DNA from: Perkinsus olseni
Taxonomy: Eukaryota > Perkinsozoa > Perkinsida > Perkinsidae
Assembly (NCBI GenBank): GCA_013115135.1
Contig: JABANP010000821.1
Span: 1 to 16,090, forward strand
Direction: 5' to 3'
Length of the DNA: 16,090 nucleotides
Every line of letters begins with the position of its first letter. Within the stretch, counting starts at the first letter, position 1. The position numbers and the translations under genes are program-made. Below the pieces are notes generated by a model, which saw nothing but the letters and a program-made list of their open reading frames with translations, was not told the origin of the DNA and ran no database searches. Of this stretch, positions 1-7,533 are shown piece after piece.

Positions 1-1
1 T

Positions 2-181
2 ACTCCCATCAAAGTCGCGGCGGAGTCGGACTCGCTGCAGCAGCTGGTCGCAGGGCACCTGGGGGCCATTGAGAGCTTCACCGTTGGACGGCGAATATTC
101 CAAGTTGGCGAAGTAATACTTTTGACATCATCCGGCGAGTGCATTAACGTTGCAGATTGCGCAGTATTGGAGCGCGTCTAA
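2..181 (+). CDS. 3' end of an unrecognised protein gene, cut by the window edge
   Basis: Frame 2 is open from the first bases to a TAA at 179-181, giving 59 residues with no start codon, so the gene begins outside the window. The piece reads as ordinary globular protein. It has an acidic/polar helix-like stretch (AAESDSLQQLVAGHLGAIE) and then alternating hydrophobic residues (RRIFQVGEVILLTSSGE) that suggest beta strands, ending in ADCAVLERV. I do not recognise the family. The call rests on amino-acid composition and on the frame staying open to the edge. An intron may lie just upstream. The other two plus frames in this interval are closed by stops. Confidence 0.5.
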   Translation, partial: TPIKVAAESDSLQQLVAGHLGAIESFTVGRRIFQVGEVILLTSSGECINVADCAVLERV

Positions 182-335
182 GCAGCAATGGTTGAAGTGT
201 CGTGTCTGCCGTCTCGCCTCTGATGGGCGTCGTGTGGTCATCGACAAACAGCTGACAGGATGCACGGCAAAGGTCGAGTAGGTTTCGTCTTCTGAATTTC
301 CCTGGAACTAGGAGTACCGATGCTAATGCTGCTCG

Positions 336-497
336 TCATGGTTTGTTCCGGATGATACTCGACGAGCTGTGACTTGAGAGATGCCGTCCGTGCGTGAGCT
401 CTTCCCTCTCAGAGCTTCCGATATCATCCAGGCCGGCGACGCGCATGGCGATAAACCTTTGGCTGCTTTTGAAGTCCTCGAGAAGGGTATTTATCAT
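336..497 (-). CDS. Possible short coding exon, 53 aa, unrecognised
   Basis: The minus strand is open from an ATG at 497-495 to a TGA at 338-336. The product starts MINTLLEDFKSSQRFIAMRV and continues with a charged helix-like segment (AGLDDIGSSEREEL) and a Ser/His-rich tail. The first 35 residues look like real protein and the tail does not, so the true exon may end earlier. A second coding-like piece lies just upstream on the same strand (551-661). The two may be exons of one gene, but no donor/acceptor pair that I tried joined them in frame. Function unknown. Confidence 0.3.
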   Translation of the reverse strand: MINTLLEDFKSSQRFIAMRVAGLDDIGSSEREELTHGRHLSSHSSSSIIRNKP

Positions 498-550
498 GTC
501 TTCGATGGGCACTCATGAAGACGCTGATCGTTGTGTTGAAGACGAGTCAA

Positions 551-661
551 TCATGAGCATGACGCGATAGTATCGGAGGCGGGATAGACATACACCGCCC
601 GCAGCGCCTCGAGAGTGTCACCGACGGCGATACCTTCGACGACGGCTCGCCATTCGAATGC
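551..661 (-). CDS. Possible exon with a splice-acceptor-like start, unrecognised
   Basis: The minus strand is open for 36 residues up to a TGA at 553-551. It begins AFEWRAVVEGIAVGDTLEAL and looks like folded protein. Immediately upstream on the minus strand is a pyrimidine-rich tract ending in CCCCTAG, a convincing 3' splice acceptor. The codons RAVYV contain GTGTATGT, which resembles a 5' splice donor, so the last part (YPASDTIASCS) may be intron. Together these suggest an internal exon of an intron-containing gene. The family is not recognised. Treat the limits as approximate. Confidence 0.3.
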   Translation of the reverse strand, partial: AFEWRAVVEGIAVGDTLEALRAVYVYPASDTIASCS

Positions 662-952
662 TAGGGGACAGAGAAGAACGCTTCAAAACTTGGTGTGAAA
701 ACTTGGAACCCTCACGATTCCTCAACGCGGAATCTCCTCACTCTTCCACCGAGGAAAAAATATCTAAAAACCCTTCTCTTCGATGAGAAGTGAGAGCTGC
801 TCCAAGAAACTTACACCATTCGAAAGCCCTACAAATTTGGGATCTAATGAGCTCTGAACCCCCGGTGTGTTCGTACTTCAACTCAATGAGTTGAACTCAT
901 TCAGGTCAGCTCTGGACAATTTTTTACCAAACTGTATCATTACTTCATTTGC
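662..952. other. Interval with no supported gene
   Basis: I see no convincing coding frame here. The only small structure is an inverted repeat at 879-885/887-893 (CAACTCA-A-TGAGTTG), too short to interpret alone. Confidence 0.4.
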
Positions 953-1198
953 TCACGGGTATCCGGCCAGGACAGATCTTGTCTGAAGGAACCTTCCGAC
1001 TTGATTTGCTGGTGCGAATTTGGATAATCCAACGGCGCGGTGAGTGGCATACTGGGGTTGTTCACCCATTGCGCTACCTCTAGCGTCGCTGGCTAGCCCT
1101 GGTGAGTTCACCATCGGAGTTCGAGAATCTTCGATCCAGGCTTCCACTGTCCGTTCGAAGTGGTCTGAATGAGTCGCGGCCAGTGTGTTGGCTAAGGC
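953..1198 (-). CDS. Unrecognised coding-like fragment, about 81 aa
   Basis: The minus frame is open from just after a TAA at 1201-1199 down to a stop at 955-953. The only start-like codon near the front is a GTG (1147-1145), and ATG appears only internally, so this is more likely an exon or a decayed fragment than a whole gene. It includes DHFERTVEAWIEDSRTPMVN followed by a Gly/Ala/Ser-rich stretch and a basic C-terminus. The composition is compatible with a retroelement capsid fragment, but I cannot name a family. No zinc motif is present. Confidence 0.25.
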   Translation of the reverse strand, partial: ALANTLAATHSDHFERTVEAWIEDSRTPMVNSPGLASDARGSAMGEQPQYATHRAVGLSKFAPANQVGRFLQTRSVLAGYP

Positions 1199-1526
1199 TT
1201 ATTTGAGGGCAAACAGCCCCGTGCCCCCCCTCTCAGTATATGCCTGTGCCCCGTGCCTCCTTGCACTGCCCTGTGCCTGCGCACCTCTGCCCCGTGCAAA
1301 AAATTTAGGGGTTTCAAGTGCGCAAGATTGGGTGGTGCTCATGGTTCGTTGTAGCACTCCCGAATCGCGAGTTCCGATTTCGTGTAGCTCTCAATTGGTA
1401 ATACCTTGGGAATATCTCACAAATGCCCACCTCGGCCCGAATCGCAAAACAGAAAAGGCGAGAGCTCGAGAAACTGCAGAGCCAGAATCATAGAATTGGC
1501 GCTGGCATAGGCAGCGGCGCTGTCAA

Positions 1527-1661
1527 TAGGCGGAGGCGAGGCCACGGGGGCGGCCCCCGGGGGGCCCCGTGGCCCCGTGACGGGGCGACTGCCCCTGCCC
1601 TTCCTCAGGAATGGTCCCCACTGCCCCGAACCAAGCTGACGTGACCCTCCGCCTCCGCCTA
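1527..1661. repeat. GC-rich nested inverted repeat
   Basis: A 12-bp perfect inverted repeat (TAGGCGGAGGCG at 1527-1538, CGCCTCCGCCTA at 1650-1661) encloses a second one (CCACGGGG at 1542-1549, CCCCGTGG at 1565-1572). The loop of the inner repeat is almost pure G/C with runs of five and six. The segment stands out from its roughly balanced surroundings. It could form a large cruciform or RNA hairpin, or be the core of a small non-autonomous element. No matching target duplication was seen. Confidence 0.55.
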
Positions 1662-1725
1662 GGCTAGGGGCTTAGACAACACACTGGTCGCGGCGGGCTT
1701 CAAAGTGGAGACTGGCTGTCAGTGA

Positions 1726-1968
1726 AAGCTCGACTCGAGCGAGTTCTGTATTGCCACGGTCCAGACGGTGTCGTCGAAAGTATACCTACCTCCACACGTC
1801 ACGCATAAGTCTCACTCGGGCTGGGACGCTGACCTGCTCTCGAACAGCATTAACAGCGCATTGGCCCGACATAGCCGGATCGACAATTCTGGCACTAGAT
1901 TTGACCTCACACGGAAGCAGTGGGCTGTTGCCCAGATTTCAACGCAAGCCATTATTTCACGCCGCTGA
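1726..1968 (+). CDS. Unrecognised coding-like fragment, 80 aa
   Basis: Frame 1 is open from just after a TGA (1723-1725) to a TGA at 1966-1968. There is no ATG, so it is an exon or a remnant. The central part (SKVYLPPHVTHKSHSGWDAD, then LLSNSINSALARHSRIDNSG) has protein-like composition, better than the overlapping plus frame that also stays open here. I cannot assign a family. It lies about 200 bases upstream of the secreted gene at 2169 but shows no link to it. Confidence 0.25.
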   Translation, partial: KLDSSEFCIATVQTVSSKVYLPPHVTHKSHSGWDADLLSNSINSALARHSRIDNSGTRFDLTRKQWAVAQISTQAIISRR

Positions 1969-2168
1969 GTGAATCCAGTACTCGAGACTGTCTACTGCAC
2001 GCATCACCCAAGCTGTGGTACGCGAGTACAAGCAACCCTTTGCAACCTTTCTCGGATCCCCCCACTACGAGGAGCCAAGAAAAAAGGTAGATTTTCTCCG
2101 TCGATAACCAGCGCCGAGCTTAGCATCACTGTTTCTTAGGCACCAAACATCCGGCTATCACGATTAAC

Positions 2169-2600
2169 ATGTCCTTCCCTCGCGCTATCATCCTCTTGCT
2201 GGCATCCTTGTCCATGGCCAAGAACTTCCCGCCTGAAGATGACTACTGTATCAAACCGAATCTGGTCTTCACCGCGGCTATCTTTTTCGAGCACGTTACT
2301 CAGCAACAACGCCATATTAATGCCATTCAAGTGCTGTACTTCATTGAGAAGCTGCCTCTGGAGGTCAACGTCACTGGTATAATCCCGTGGAAATCCAACT
2401 CTGGAAACACGGCTATCGCCCTGGACATCAAGAACAAGAACTTCACCGATTTCGCGAAGGTCTTCCACTTTAATCCGACTGAGTGGGAGGAAATCCCCTA
2501 CAACCGTTCCAAGGATGCGTTCACTTTATCAATAAATGGTACACCTATGGACGCATCACACGCTCAGTGTCATACTACTACGACGCCCGGACCCCGGTAG
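2169..2600 (+). CDS. Small secreted, probably glycosylated protein (143 aa)
   Basis: The ATG at 2169 opens a hydrophobic N-terminus (SFPRAIILLLASLSMA), a good signal peptide, probably cleaved near residue 17. The mature part begins with a KNFPPEDDYC motif. It has only two cysteines after the signal (C27, C134), which could pair, and four N-glycosylation sequons (N67-VT, N91-FT, N112-RS, N123-GT). No transmembrane segment follows, so secretion or surface release is likely. A broken paralogue lies at 15657-16039 and shares FPPxDxYC near the start and IPW...YNRxxDxFTLSxNGTxxxAS near the end. That shared conservation is the best evidence that this is a real gene family. The C-terminal HTTTTPGPR is not shared, and the paralogue stops soon after the last Cys. 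Function is unknown; lineage-specific secreted families of this style are common in parasitic protists. Confidence 0.75.
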   Translation: MSFPRAIILLLASLSMAKNFPPEDDYCIKPNLVFTAAIFFEHVTQQQRHINAIQVLYFIEKLPLEVNVTGIIPWKSNSGNTAIALDIKNKNFTDFAKVFHFNPTEWEEIPYNRSKDAFTLSINGTPMDASHAQCHTTTTPGPR

Positions 2601-2603
2601 AAG

Positions 2604-2697
2604 GTAGGCAGGGTTCCACCGCAACAAGCAACTCGTTGCGGTGAAGCTGCTGCTCCAGAACCGCTGAGGGTCGTCTAAACCTGCCTACAATGTAGGC
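2604..2697 (+). other. Foldable segment just after the secreted gene
   Basis: Four bases after the stop of the gene at 2169-2600 the sequence holds nested inverted repeats. The outer pair is GTAGGCAGG (2604-2612) with CCTGCCTAC (2680-2688). A 9-bp hairpin, CACCGCAAC (2617-2625) with GTTGCGGTG (2635-2643), lies inside, and GGTTC (2612-2616) can pair with GAACC (2658-2662). A further hairpin GCCTAC-AAT-GTAGGC (2683-2697) competes with the outer stem. It may be a 3' UTR structure, a small RNA or a mobile-element remnant. No tRNA or rRNA signature is visible. Confidence 0.45.
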
Positions 2698-3015
2698 CCC
2701 ACATGGCGGTTTCTATGCCTAGTCCACATTAGAAGCACTTGACTACCTTGCTTTTAGTATTATTGCTTAAAGTCTGCTCGTGTGGGAGAACGAGTTCGAC
2801 AAATAACCACATTTTTTCACGTGGTGGTAAGGCTATGAGTAATTATTTCTCAGTATTTCTCAGTAATACGCTCTATTGGACAAATAGATTACTTCTGTTG
2901 GATTATTTGAGTTGAAGTTGCCATCTGTCTGATTTGAGGAAGTTTTTGTCGAAGATTAGTGAGGTATCCAAAGAAGTCTCCGGCGCATTCGTCATACTCT
3001 GCGAGTTACATCAAC

Positions 3016-3216
3016 ATGGCGATCTCGTTGAGATCGGTTGCGATTCGCAACCGAATCGAAACCGAGTATTCGCAACTTGCGAATGAAAAGTTGTCATTCG
3101 CAACCGAAGTGGCCGAAGCACTTCACTCGTACGCATACAGCGCTTGCTCTTCGCTCACTGATACTTGCTCACAGCAGCAGGTTCTCTACAGTACGTTGCC
3201 TTTAATTCATCAATAA
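3016..3216 (+). CDS. Very uncertain short ORF, 66 aa
   Basis: An ATG at 3016 opens MAISLRSVAIRNRIETEYSQ and continues as a helix-like, moderately charged peptide to a stop before 3217. It overlaps a cluster of palindromes that partly dictates its codons, so the open frame may be a by-product of the repeats. There is no signal peptide and no recognised motif. Confidence 0.15.
   Translation: MAISLRSVAIRNRIETEYSQLANEKLSFATEVAEALHSYAYSACSSLTDTCSQQQVLYSTLPLIHQ
3034..3104. repeat. Cluster of palindromes sharing ATTCGCAAC
   Basis: Three copies of ATTCGCAAC occur at 3043-3051, 3068-3076 and 3096-3104. The first two are centres of near-perfect palindromes: TCGGTTGCGA-T-TCGCAACCGA (3034-3054) and ATTCGCAA-C-TTGCGAAT (3068-3084). 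Copies are 25-28 bases apart. This is the layout of a multi-site binding region for a dimeric DNA-binding protein, or of hairpin repeats. What uses it is unknown. Confidence 0.6.
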
Positions 3217-3262
3217 CTGCAAAAACAGCACTCGCCCTCTCTACTGAATGATAGGCCCTCAA

Positions 3263-3664
3263 CTAGCATGGAGATATTACTCCCAAAATAGTATTCAGTC
3301 GGATAACAGCCCAGCACGTGTACGTGAGGCATCGCGTATCCGGCTGCACTGAACCGGACGAGTCCAGCCCTGTATAACAGTCGAGCTTGTGGTTGCCTGC
3401 CCAATTCGGTCCGAATAATTCGGACTGGGCGGAATTCAATGAGCACGCTGCACCTTCTAGCCGCATGCGTCTACAGTAGAGCTCCCACTGGGAAGGCCAG
3501 TGGTCGGCATAGACACCGAGGGCGTTACAGTATACATCCCTCCACAAATTCTTAGCATACCCGGCCAAACCATCCAGCCAAAACTCACCAGGATAGCCGA
3601 TACTCACTAAATCGCGCCGAAATAAGGTGTGAAACGTGCCATTTAGGGAGTACTCAGACCTCAC
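3263..3664 (-). CDS. Unrecognised ORF, probably an exon or pseudogene (up to 133 aa)
   Basis: The minus frame is open from 3664 (GTG; a TAG lies three codons upstream) to 3263. The first half has strong protein character: RRDLVSIGYPGEFWLDGLAG is followed by YAKNLWRDVYCNALGVYADH and WPSQWELYCRRMRLEG, rich in Trp, Tyr and Cys. The second half is less convincing and overlaps a hairpin at 3400-3430. There is no ATG start, so it is an internal or terminal exon or a decayed gene. The segment encoding GYAKNLWR recurs at 3828-3848 and 3995-4021 on the opposite strand, showing that pieces of this gene were copied and inverted locally. Family unknown. Confidence 0.4.
   Translation of the reverse strand: MRSEYSLNGTFHTLFRRDLVSIGYPGEFWLDGLAGYAKNLWRDVYCNALGVYADHWPSQWELYCRRMRLEGAACSLNSAQSELFGPNWAGNHKLDCYTGLDSSGSVQPDTRCLTYTCWAVIRLNTILGVISPC
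3400..3430. repeat. Imperfect palindrome
   Basis: The inner stem is GTCCGAA (3409-3415) with TTCGGAC (3419-3425), with a TAA loop. The outer stem GCCCA (3400-3404) pairs with TGGGC (3426-3430) across an unpaired ATTCG (3405-3408 plus neighbour). It falls within the weaker half of the ORF at 3263-3664. Confidence 0.5.
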
Positions 3665-4021
3665 GGCCCACTAGCAGACTTGTGCCTTCGAATATTGAGA
3701 CGAAACATGGAGGGATAGCTTTTTGAAAGACGCTCTCTCCATTGGTGTACCGCATTAGATCAGATGCAAAGTTGTAGATATAGTTCCCGAGTAAAAGTTG
3801 GTATTTTGAGGCGCAGTTTTAAGCCGTGTATGCTAAGAATTTGTGGAGAAAATTTTTTACGACTTTTCGAGTTCTCACTAACTATGAAGAGTTAGGCCCT
3901 GAAACTTGGAGGTTATATCCTGGGAAGCATAAGAATAAACCTCCTTGAGTTGCAGTTCCGTACTCGTCCAGGTGACAGTGCACGAGTCGAAAAACCGGGT
4001 ATGCTAAGAATTTGTGGAGGG
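3540..4021. repeat. Three copies of a 21-27 base motif, two direct and one inverted
   Basis: The 21-base core begins GTATGCTAAGAATTTGTGG and occurs on the minus strand at 3540-3560 and on the plus strand at 3828-3848 and 3999-4019. The first and third copies match over 27 bases (plus-strand copy 3995-4021, starting CCGGG). In the minus copy it encodes GYAKNLWR, and the plus copies keep the same reading. The rest of the two plus copies has diverged, so they look like remnants of a duplicated coding sequence. Confidence 0.7.
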
Positions 4022-5010
4022 GTGTAGTTCCCATATGGCTAGCCTACGAACGGAGTAAGTCCGCCGAAGTTTAAGCAAGCCAAACCGTAGCTGTCCCGTG
4101 TGACACAAGTTGAAGTTTTATCGCCGTGTAGCAGTGCTTCAAACTTCGTTGTACAAAGTGTCATAGATTCCACCATGTCGAGGTGTTGATAGGTTTTCCT
4201 CTTCTTCTTTCATACTTAGCACCCCCGCCGTCAGGGTCCCTTGCCATGACTTGATACGTCGAGTATCACAGCGTGTGCTGCTCATTGTGCATGTCGTCTT
4301 GCACAGTCGATCTACAGCCCCCACGCTTGAGCCTCAAGTGGTGGTGCAAGTTTGAAGCGTCGTTCTAAACGATACTGTCTCTGAGTCTCTTCTATAGACG
4401 AGTTGTTCTTAAGGGGAATGCACTAACTATGGATGATTGGGTGCGTTTCGCCGTCACAGCAACGGCGTTGCTAGCTGGCTTACTCTCAGTATGAAAGATT
4501 CGCAAGTTGAGCTCGGGAGAGAAAGAGTGGCACACTCAGGAATTCAGTGGTTGAGAAATGGAAAAGAGGACACCCGCACTAAATTCTGCTGCGCCCATAC
4601 CGCTCGACAAGGCTAGCGATAAAATCCTTTTTTCGAGCGGTGATTCGTTTTCCTCGTACATGCGAGTACAACTCGAAAGTCAGATCTAGCCTAATAGTCT
4701 CAGATGCCTAGGAAGATGAGGCTGTGACACAAGCACAGCAGCAGGACCCAGATGCATATTGGTAGGGTGCATTCCTGTGGGATGGCTTCATGCAGTGTTG
4801 GAGCTGATAATCTCCCAAATGCCGGCTAAACAGTTCGTCATTGTTACTGCAACCCTGGTGTCCAAAGCGCTCTTTGTGAAAGGAACAAGCAGCACGGCGG
4901 CTTCTCGCGGTGTAAGAGCAGTAACGGCTGAGTTTCATCGAAAGTGGAATGCCACTATTACATACTTCGTATGACAGAAGGTTCCCTTGTAATCACTTCC
5001 TTGGATTAAA
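4022..5010. other. Long interval without a supported gene
   Basis: Short open frames occur on both strands (for example 4139-4324 on minus and 4759-4974 on plus), but none has a motif, a signal peptide, a paralogue in the window, or composition clearly better than the overlapping frames. I see no RNA gene or large repeat here. Confidence 0.4.
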
Positions 5011-5600
5011 ATGCTCCGCTCTCAGGGCTACCCTCCATTCTCGTACCACTCCTACAACCTTCCCCCTTTTGACGAGGACAGAACTGTCCGATGCAACTTT
5101 GGCAAAGAGATGCTCAAGGGGGAAGAGTCTCCGCAGTTCCGGATCGAGCTCTCCTCTAGGAACAAGACGTCAACAGGGCTAGCGCGTTGCCCCGAAACTC
5201 GAGACAGACCGAGTTTCGAATTACAGTATGCTATGATTCCAACCTGTTCGTTTCAGTATTTGATCCTCGCAGTTACTCGGTTAGCAGAATTTGGTGGTAT
5301 AAGCCAAATTACCGCATCAGCAGTCGCTCCTATAGCTTCATGGGTGTTTGGCCCCCATGGGAGAAATATACCCGCGAGCAGGACCCTCTCGCTGCCGTAC
5401 ACTGGGATGTTAAGGATGCTCTCGATAGACTCTATTCACGTATTCCGAAGACCGACAAGATGGCTGAGGGAATCTGCGCCGAGGCTATCGCGAATATCCG
5501 TCAGAAATTTCCCACGTATCAACATTTATGCACCAAGTTATACGACATCGCTCAGAGAGCACTCCGTGCTGGTGGGGACAGAGTGAAGGTGATGAAATGA
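5011..5600 (+). CDS. Unrecognised gene, broken by a frameshift or a short intron
   Basis: An ATG at 5011 opens frame 1 with MLRSQGYPPFSYHSYNLPPF and continues coding-like to about residue 55 (FRIELSSRNKTSTG, near 5175). From about 5160 the better protein is in frame 0, open after a TAG at 5157-5159. It includes FRITVCYDSNLFVSVFDPRS, an aromatic-rich stretch (RIWWYKPNYRIS), an ATG-led segment MGVWPPWEKYTREQDPLAAV and amphipathic C-terminal helices (DALDRLYSRI, GICAEAIANIRQKF, LYDIAQRAL), ending at TGA 5598-5600. The switch of frame between 5160 and 5220 means a small intron, a sequencing indel or a pseudogene. There is no signal peptide and no family is recognised. The next gene (6096-6680) is convergent. 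Confidence 0.45.
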
Positions 5601-6095
5601 AGTGTTACCCCCACGCGCAAGTACTCCTTCATATACATTCATCAACTTTTCCTTTGCCCTTGAATGAATCCTAAACACGTGATGACGAATGCACGCTGTT
5701 GTTGAAGTTGTTTGGTGCGACCATTCACCTGTTGTGTTTCGCTTAGTCCGGCCAGGTTTCATGTAGCTCTCTCGTAACTTCTTTCCCACAGTACGGAGCA
5801 AGAAGCTTTCGTTCAGTTCTTATGTTATTACTTTACCAAACCAATAACACTGACACTCGGTAAGCTGATCGTAGCTGATAGTTGTGCTGGGCTGAAGCCT
5901 GGCACTGGTCGCTGCCAACGAAGTTGTTGTGAGAACAAGAATATCATAGTAGCCGAACAAACTCGATCGAAATAAAGACGAACAGAGCTCTGAGAGCTCA
6001 GTAAATACGCTCCGGTAGCTAAATAGAATCAATAACGGTCTTATAGCACGGTGCCACTCATTCCTCAGTATACAGTGCTTGTGTCATAGAGAGAC
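5601..6095. other. Convergent intergenic interval
   Basis: The interval lies between the 3' ends of a plus gene and a minus gene. Two minus-strand open frames (5538-5801 and 5820-6032) lack motifs and are not convincing. No RNA gene or repeat was recognised; it probably holds both 3' UTRs. Confidence 0.4.
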
Positions 6096-6680
6096 TTACC
6101 CACCGACCGAAGAAATTGATGAACATTGTCTTTGGTGTGACGAATACGACGCGGTTAAAATCATCCGACGATATGCTTGAATCACAAGCAACGCATGAAG
6201 GAGTTCTTTATGCCCAAACACAAGGTACAAAAATTCATAATTCGAGCTTGGACTCGGCCTTCCCAGATACGGAGTGATATAGGAGTTGTCAACCCTTGAA
6301 AACCTCATCGACTCGTTCCTTATAGTAGTGGTGACAATGTCCTTATTTAGGAACCGGATGATGCTGAAGTCAGTGGGGACGATGCCATCGATGAAAGGAC
6401 AGTTCTGTCTGATAAGCACCGGCAGAATGGTCCATTCGTAGTCGATGATGAACTGAGATGAAGTAGCCCCGTCTGCTAGACGATATGGCCCGACCAAGTA
6501 GGACCTGGTGAAGCCCCCAAACTTGCATTCGTACATCCAGTTAACAGTTTTATCCTCGTTGACAAACAAGGTCAATGCTAGACCTAGATTGGCATCATCG
6601 AGTGTGTATTTGCCCACTTCCTGAAAGTGCACCGAGGCGAAGAGGGCGGCAAGTATGAACAACGATGGGATGACAGTCAT
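6096..6680 (-). CDS. Secreted or surface protein of unknown function (194 aa)
   Basis: The ATG at 6680-6678 begins MTVIPSLFILAALFASVHFQ, a clear signal peptide with likely cleavage near residue 17. The mature protein starts EVGKYTLDDANLGLALTLFV and has alternating hydrophobic/polar stretches typical of beta-rich extracellular proteins, with motifs such as YECKFGGF, YLVGPYRL and FIIDYEW. It has cysteines at 52 and 94 that could pair, and one N-glycosylation sequon (N121-ES). The last 35 residues or so (from LLHALLVIQAYRR) differ in composition and may run into an unspliced intron or a frameshift. It does not resemble the secreted protein at 2169-2600, so it is a second family. CGTCA repeats about 150 bases upstream may be promoter elements. 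Function unknown. Confidence 0.65.
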   Translation of the reverse strand: MTVIPSLFILAALFASVHFQEVGKYTLDDANLGLALTLFVNEDKTVNWMYECKFGGFTRSYLVGPYRLADGATSSQFIIDYEWTILPVLIRQNCPFIDGIVPTDFSIIRFLNKDIVTTTIRNESMRFSRVDNSYITPYLGRPSPSSNYEFLYLVFGHKELLHALLVIQAYRRMILTASYSSHQRQCSSISSVGG

Positions 6681-6831
6681 TTGAAAGAGTTAAGTCCTAA
6701 AGGAGCTGTTCGACAGACTTAGCGCATGATGGCCCATATGACGACTACCGACTACTCCAATCGAAGCATGCTACTCGTTCGCTTGAGAAGTAATCAGGCA
6801 AAAACTGAAAAGGAGTTTATTAGCTTATCCT

Positions 6832-6853
6832 CGTCACACGTCACGTCACGTCG
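6832..6853 (-). promoter_or_regulatory. Clustered TGACGTG-type motifs upstream of the secreted gene
   Basis: About 150 bases upstream of the ATG at 6680 the plus strand reads CGTCACACGTCACGTCACGTCG, giving overlapping CACGTCA units (TGACGTG on the gene strand). Such repeats resemble bZIP/CRE-type binding sites. The assignment is by motif and position only. Confidence 0.25.
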
Positions 6854-7079
6854 CAACGGGACAGGAAGCGAGTACTAAACAGCGAACTGGTCAAGAGCAG
6901 CAGAGAGCTACCGGCAACCAGCTGAAGTCGATTTATACATAAGTTATGTAACATAAAAATACCGAGATATCGGATTACCAAAATTGAGGACTATGCGAAC
7001 TTAGGGTCGGTAAGCGCCTGCTACCGAAAGCCGACTGCTCGTCTGATATATGCGCTCCGGTGACGTAACTTGTAGCACT

Positions 7080-7181
7080 TCACTGAGAAGACATCTTGAT
7101 GGTTTCCTCGACTATTCCATCGAGCTCCATTGCCTCGGTGATCAGCTCGTGAGCCGGATGGGATTTTATCGATTGAGAATT
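7080..7181 (-). CDS. Possible terminal exon, about 33 aa
   Basis: One minus frame between a TGA at 7184-7182 and a TGA at 7082-7080 encodes a convincing amphipathic, acidic helix (HELITEAMELDGIVEETIKM). A longer overlapping minus frame (7302-7021) starts with ATG but has poorer composition. If real, this is the last exon of a minus-strand gene whose upstream exons lie towards 7302 or were separated by the insertion at 7412. I could not find a splice join that works, so confidence is low. Confidence 0.2.
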   Translation of the reverse strand, partial: NSQSIKSHPAHELITEAMELDGIVEETIKMSSQ

Positions 7182-7411
7182 TCAACTTGAAATAGAAGGC
7201 GGAATAAGATTGAAAGCTTTGTGGTGTGGATGGAATTGTACCTCTCTGCCTGTTTTGCTGTGCCCATGTGGGTAGACAGTGGCTAACGAGCGTCGAAGGC
7301 ATAAGCGTGCCACCTATACTGTTAATCCGGTCAACTTAATCGAGCGGTGGACACTGTTGGACCCTCCACGAAGGTCCCTCGTGATTCAGTGATGACAGCG
7401 GTAGACTATTT

Positions 7412-7533
7412 TCAACGCCTATTACATTAACTCAAGAAGCATGGCGGATTGGGTTGATTGGCAGAGTTGCATCGACCTGCGATGTACTCTGTCGCATGCG
7501 CCCTAGGATACACTACCTAGGGAGTATGCCCCC
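7412..7533 (-). repeat. Terminal repeat B2 (outer 3' end of the element)
   Basis: This 122-bp sequence is identical to B1 (7723-7844). The match breaks at both edges: 7411 T versus 7722 C, and 7534 C versus 7845 A. It contains a CGCATGCG palindrome (7493-7500) directly followed by an inverted repeat CCCTAGG-8 nt-CCTAGGG (7501-7522), possible recombinase or RNA-structure sites. Position 7412 is the outer end of the element. Confidence 0.93.

Noticed and set aside
4708..4974. Opposed open frames near 4708-4974.
   Set aside because: Both lack motifs and overlap each other; the plus one begins only with a TTG codon.
7303..7411. Possibility that the element interrupted a minus-strand gene spanning 7411/14348.
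   Set aside because: Reading across the predicted empty site gives one short open stretch, but no motif, no convincing length and no clear continuation on either side.
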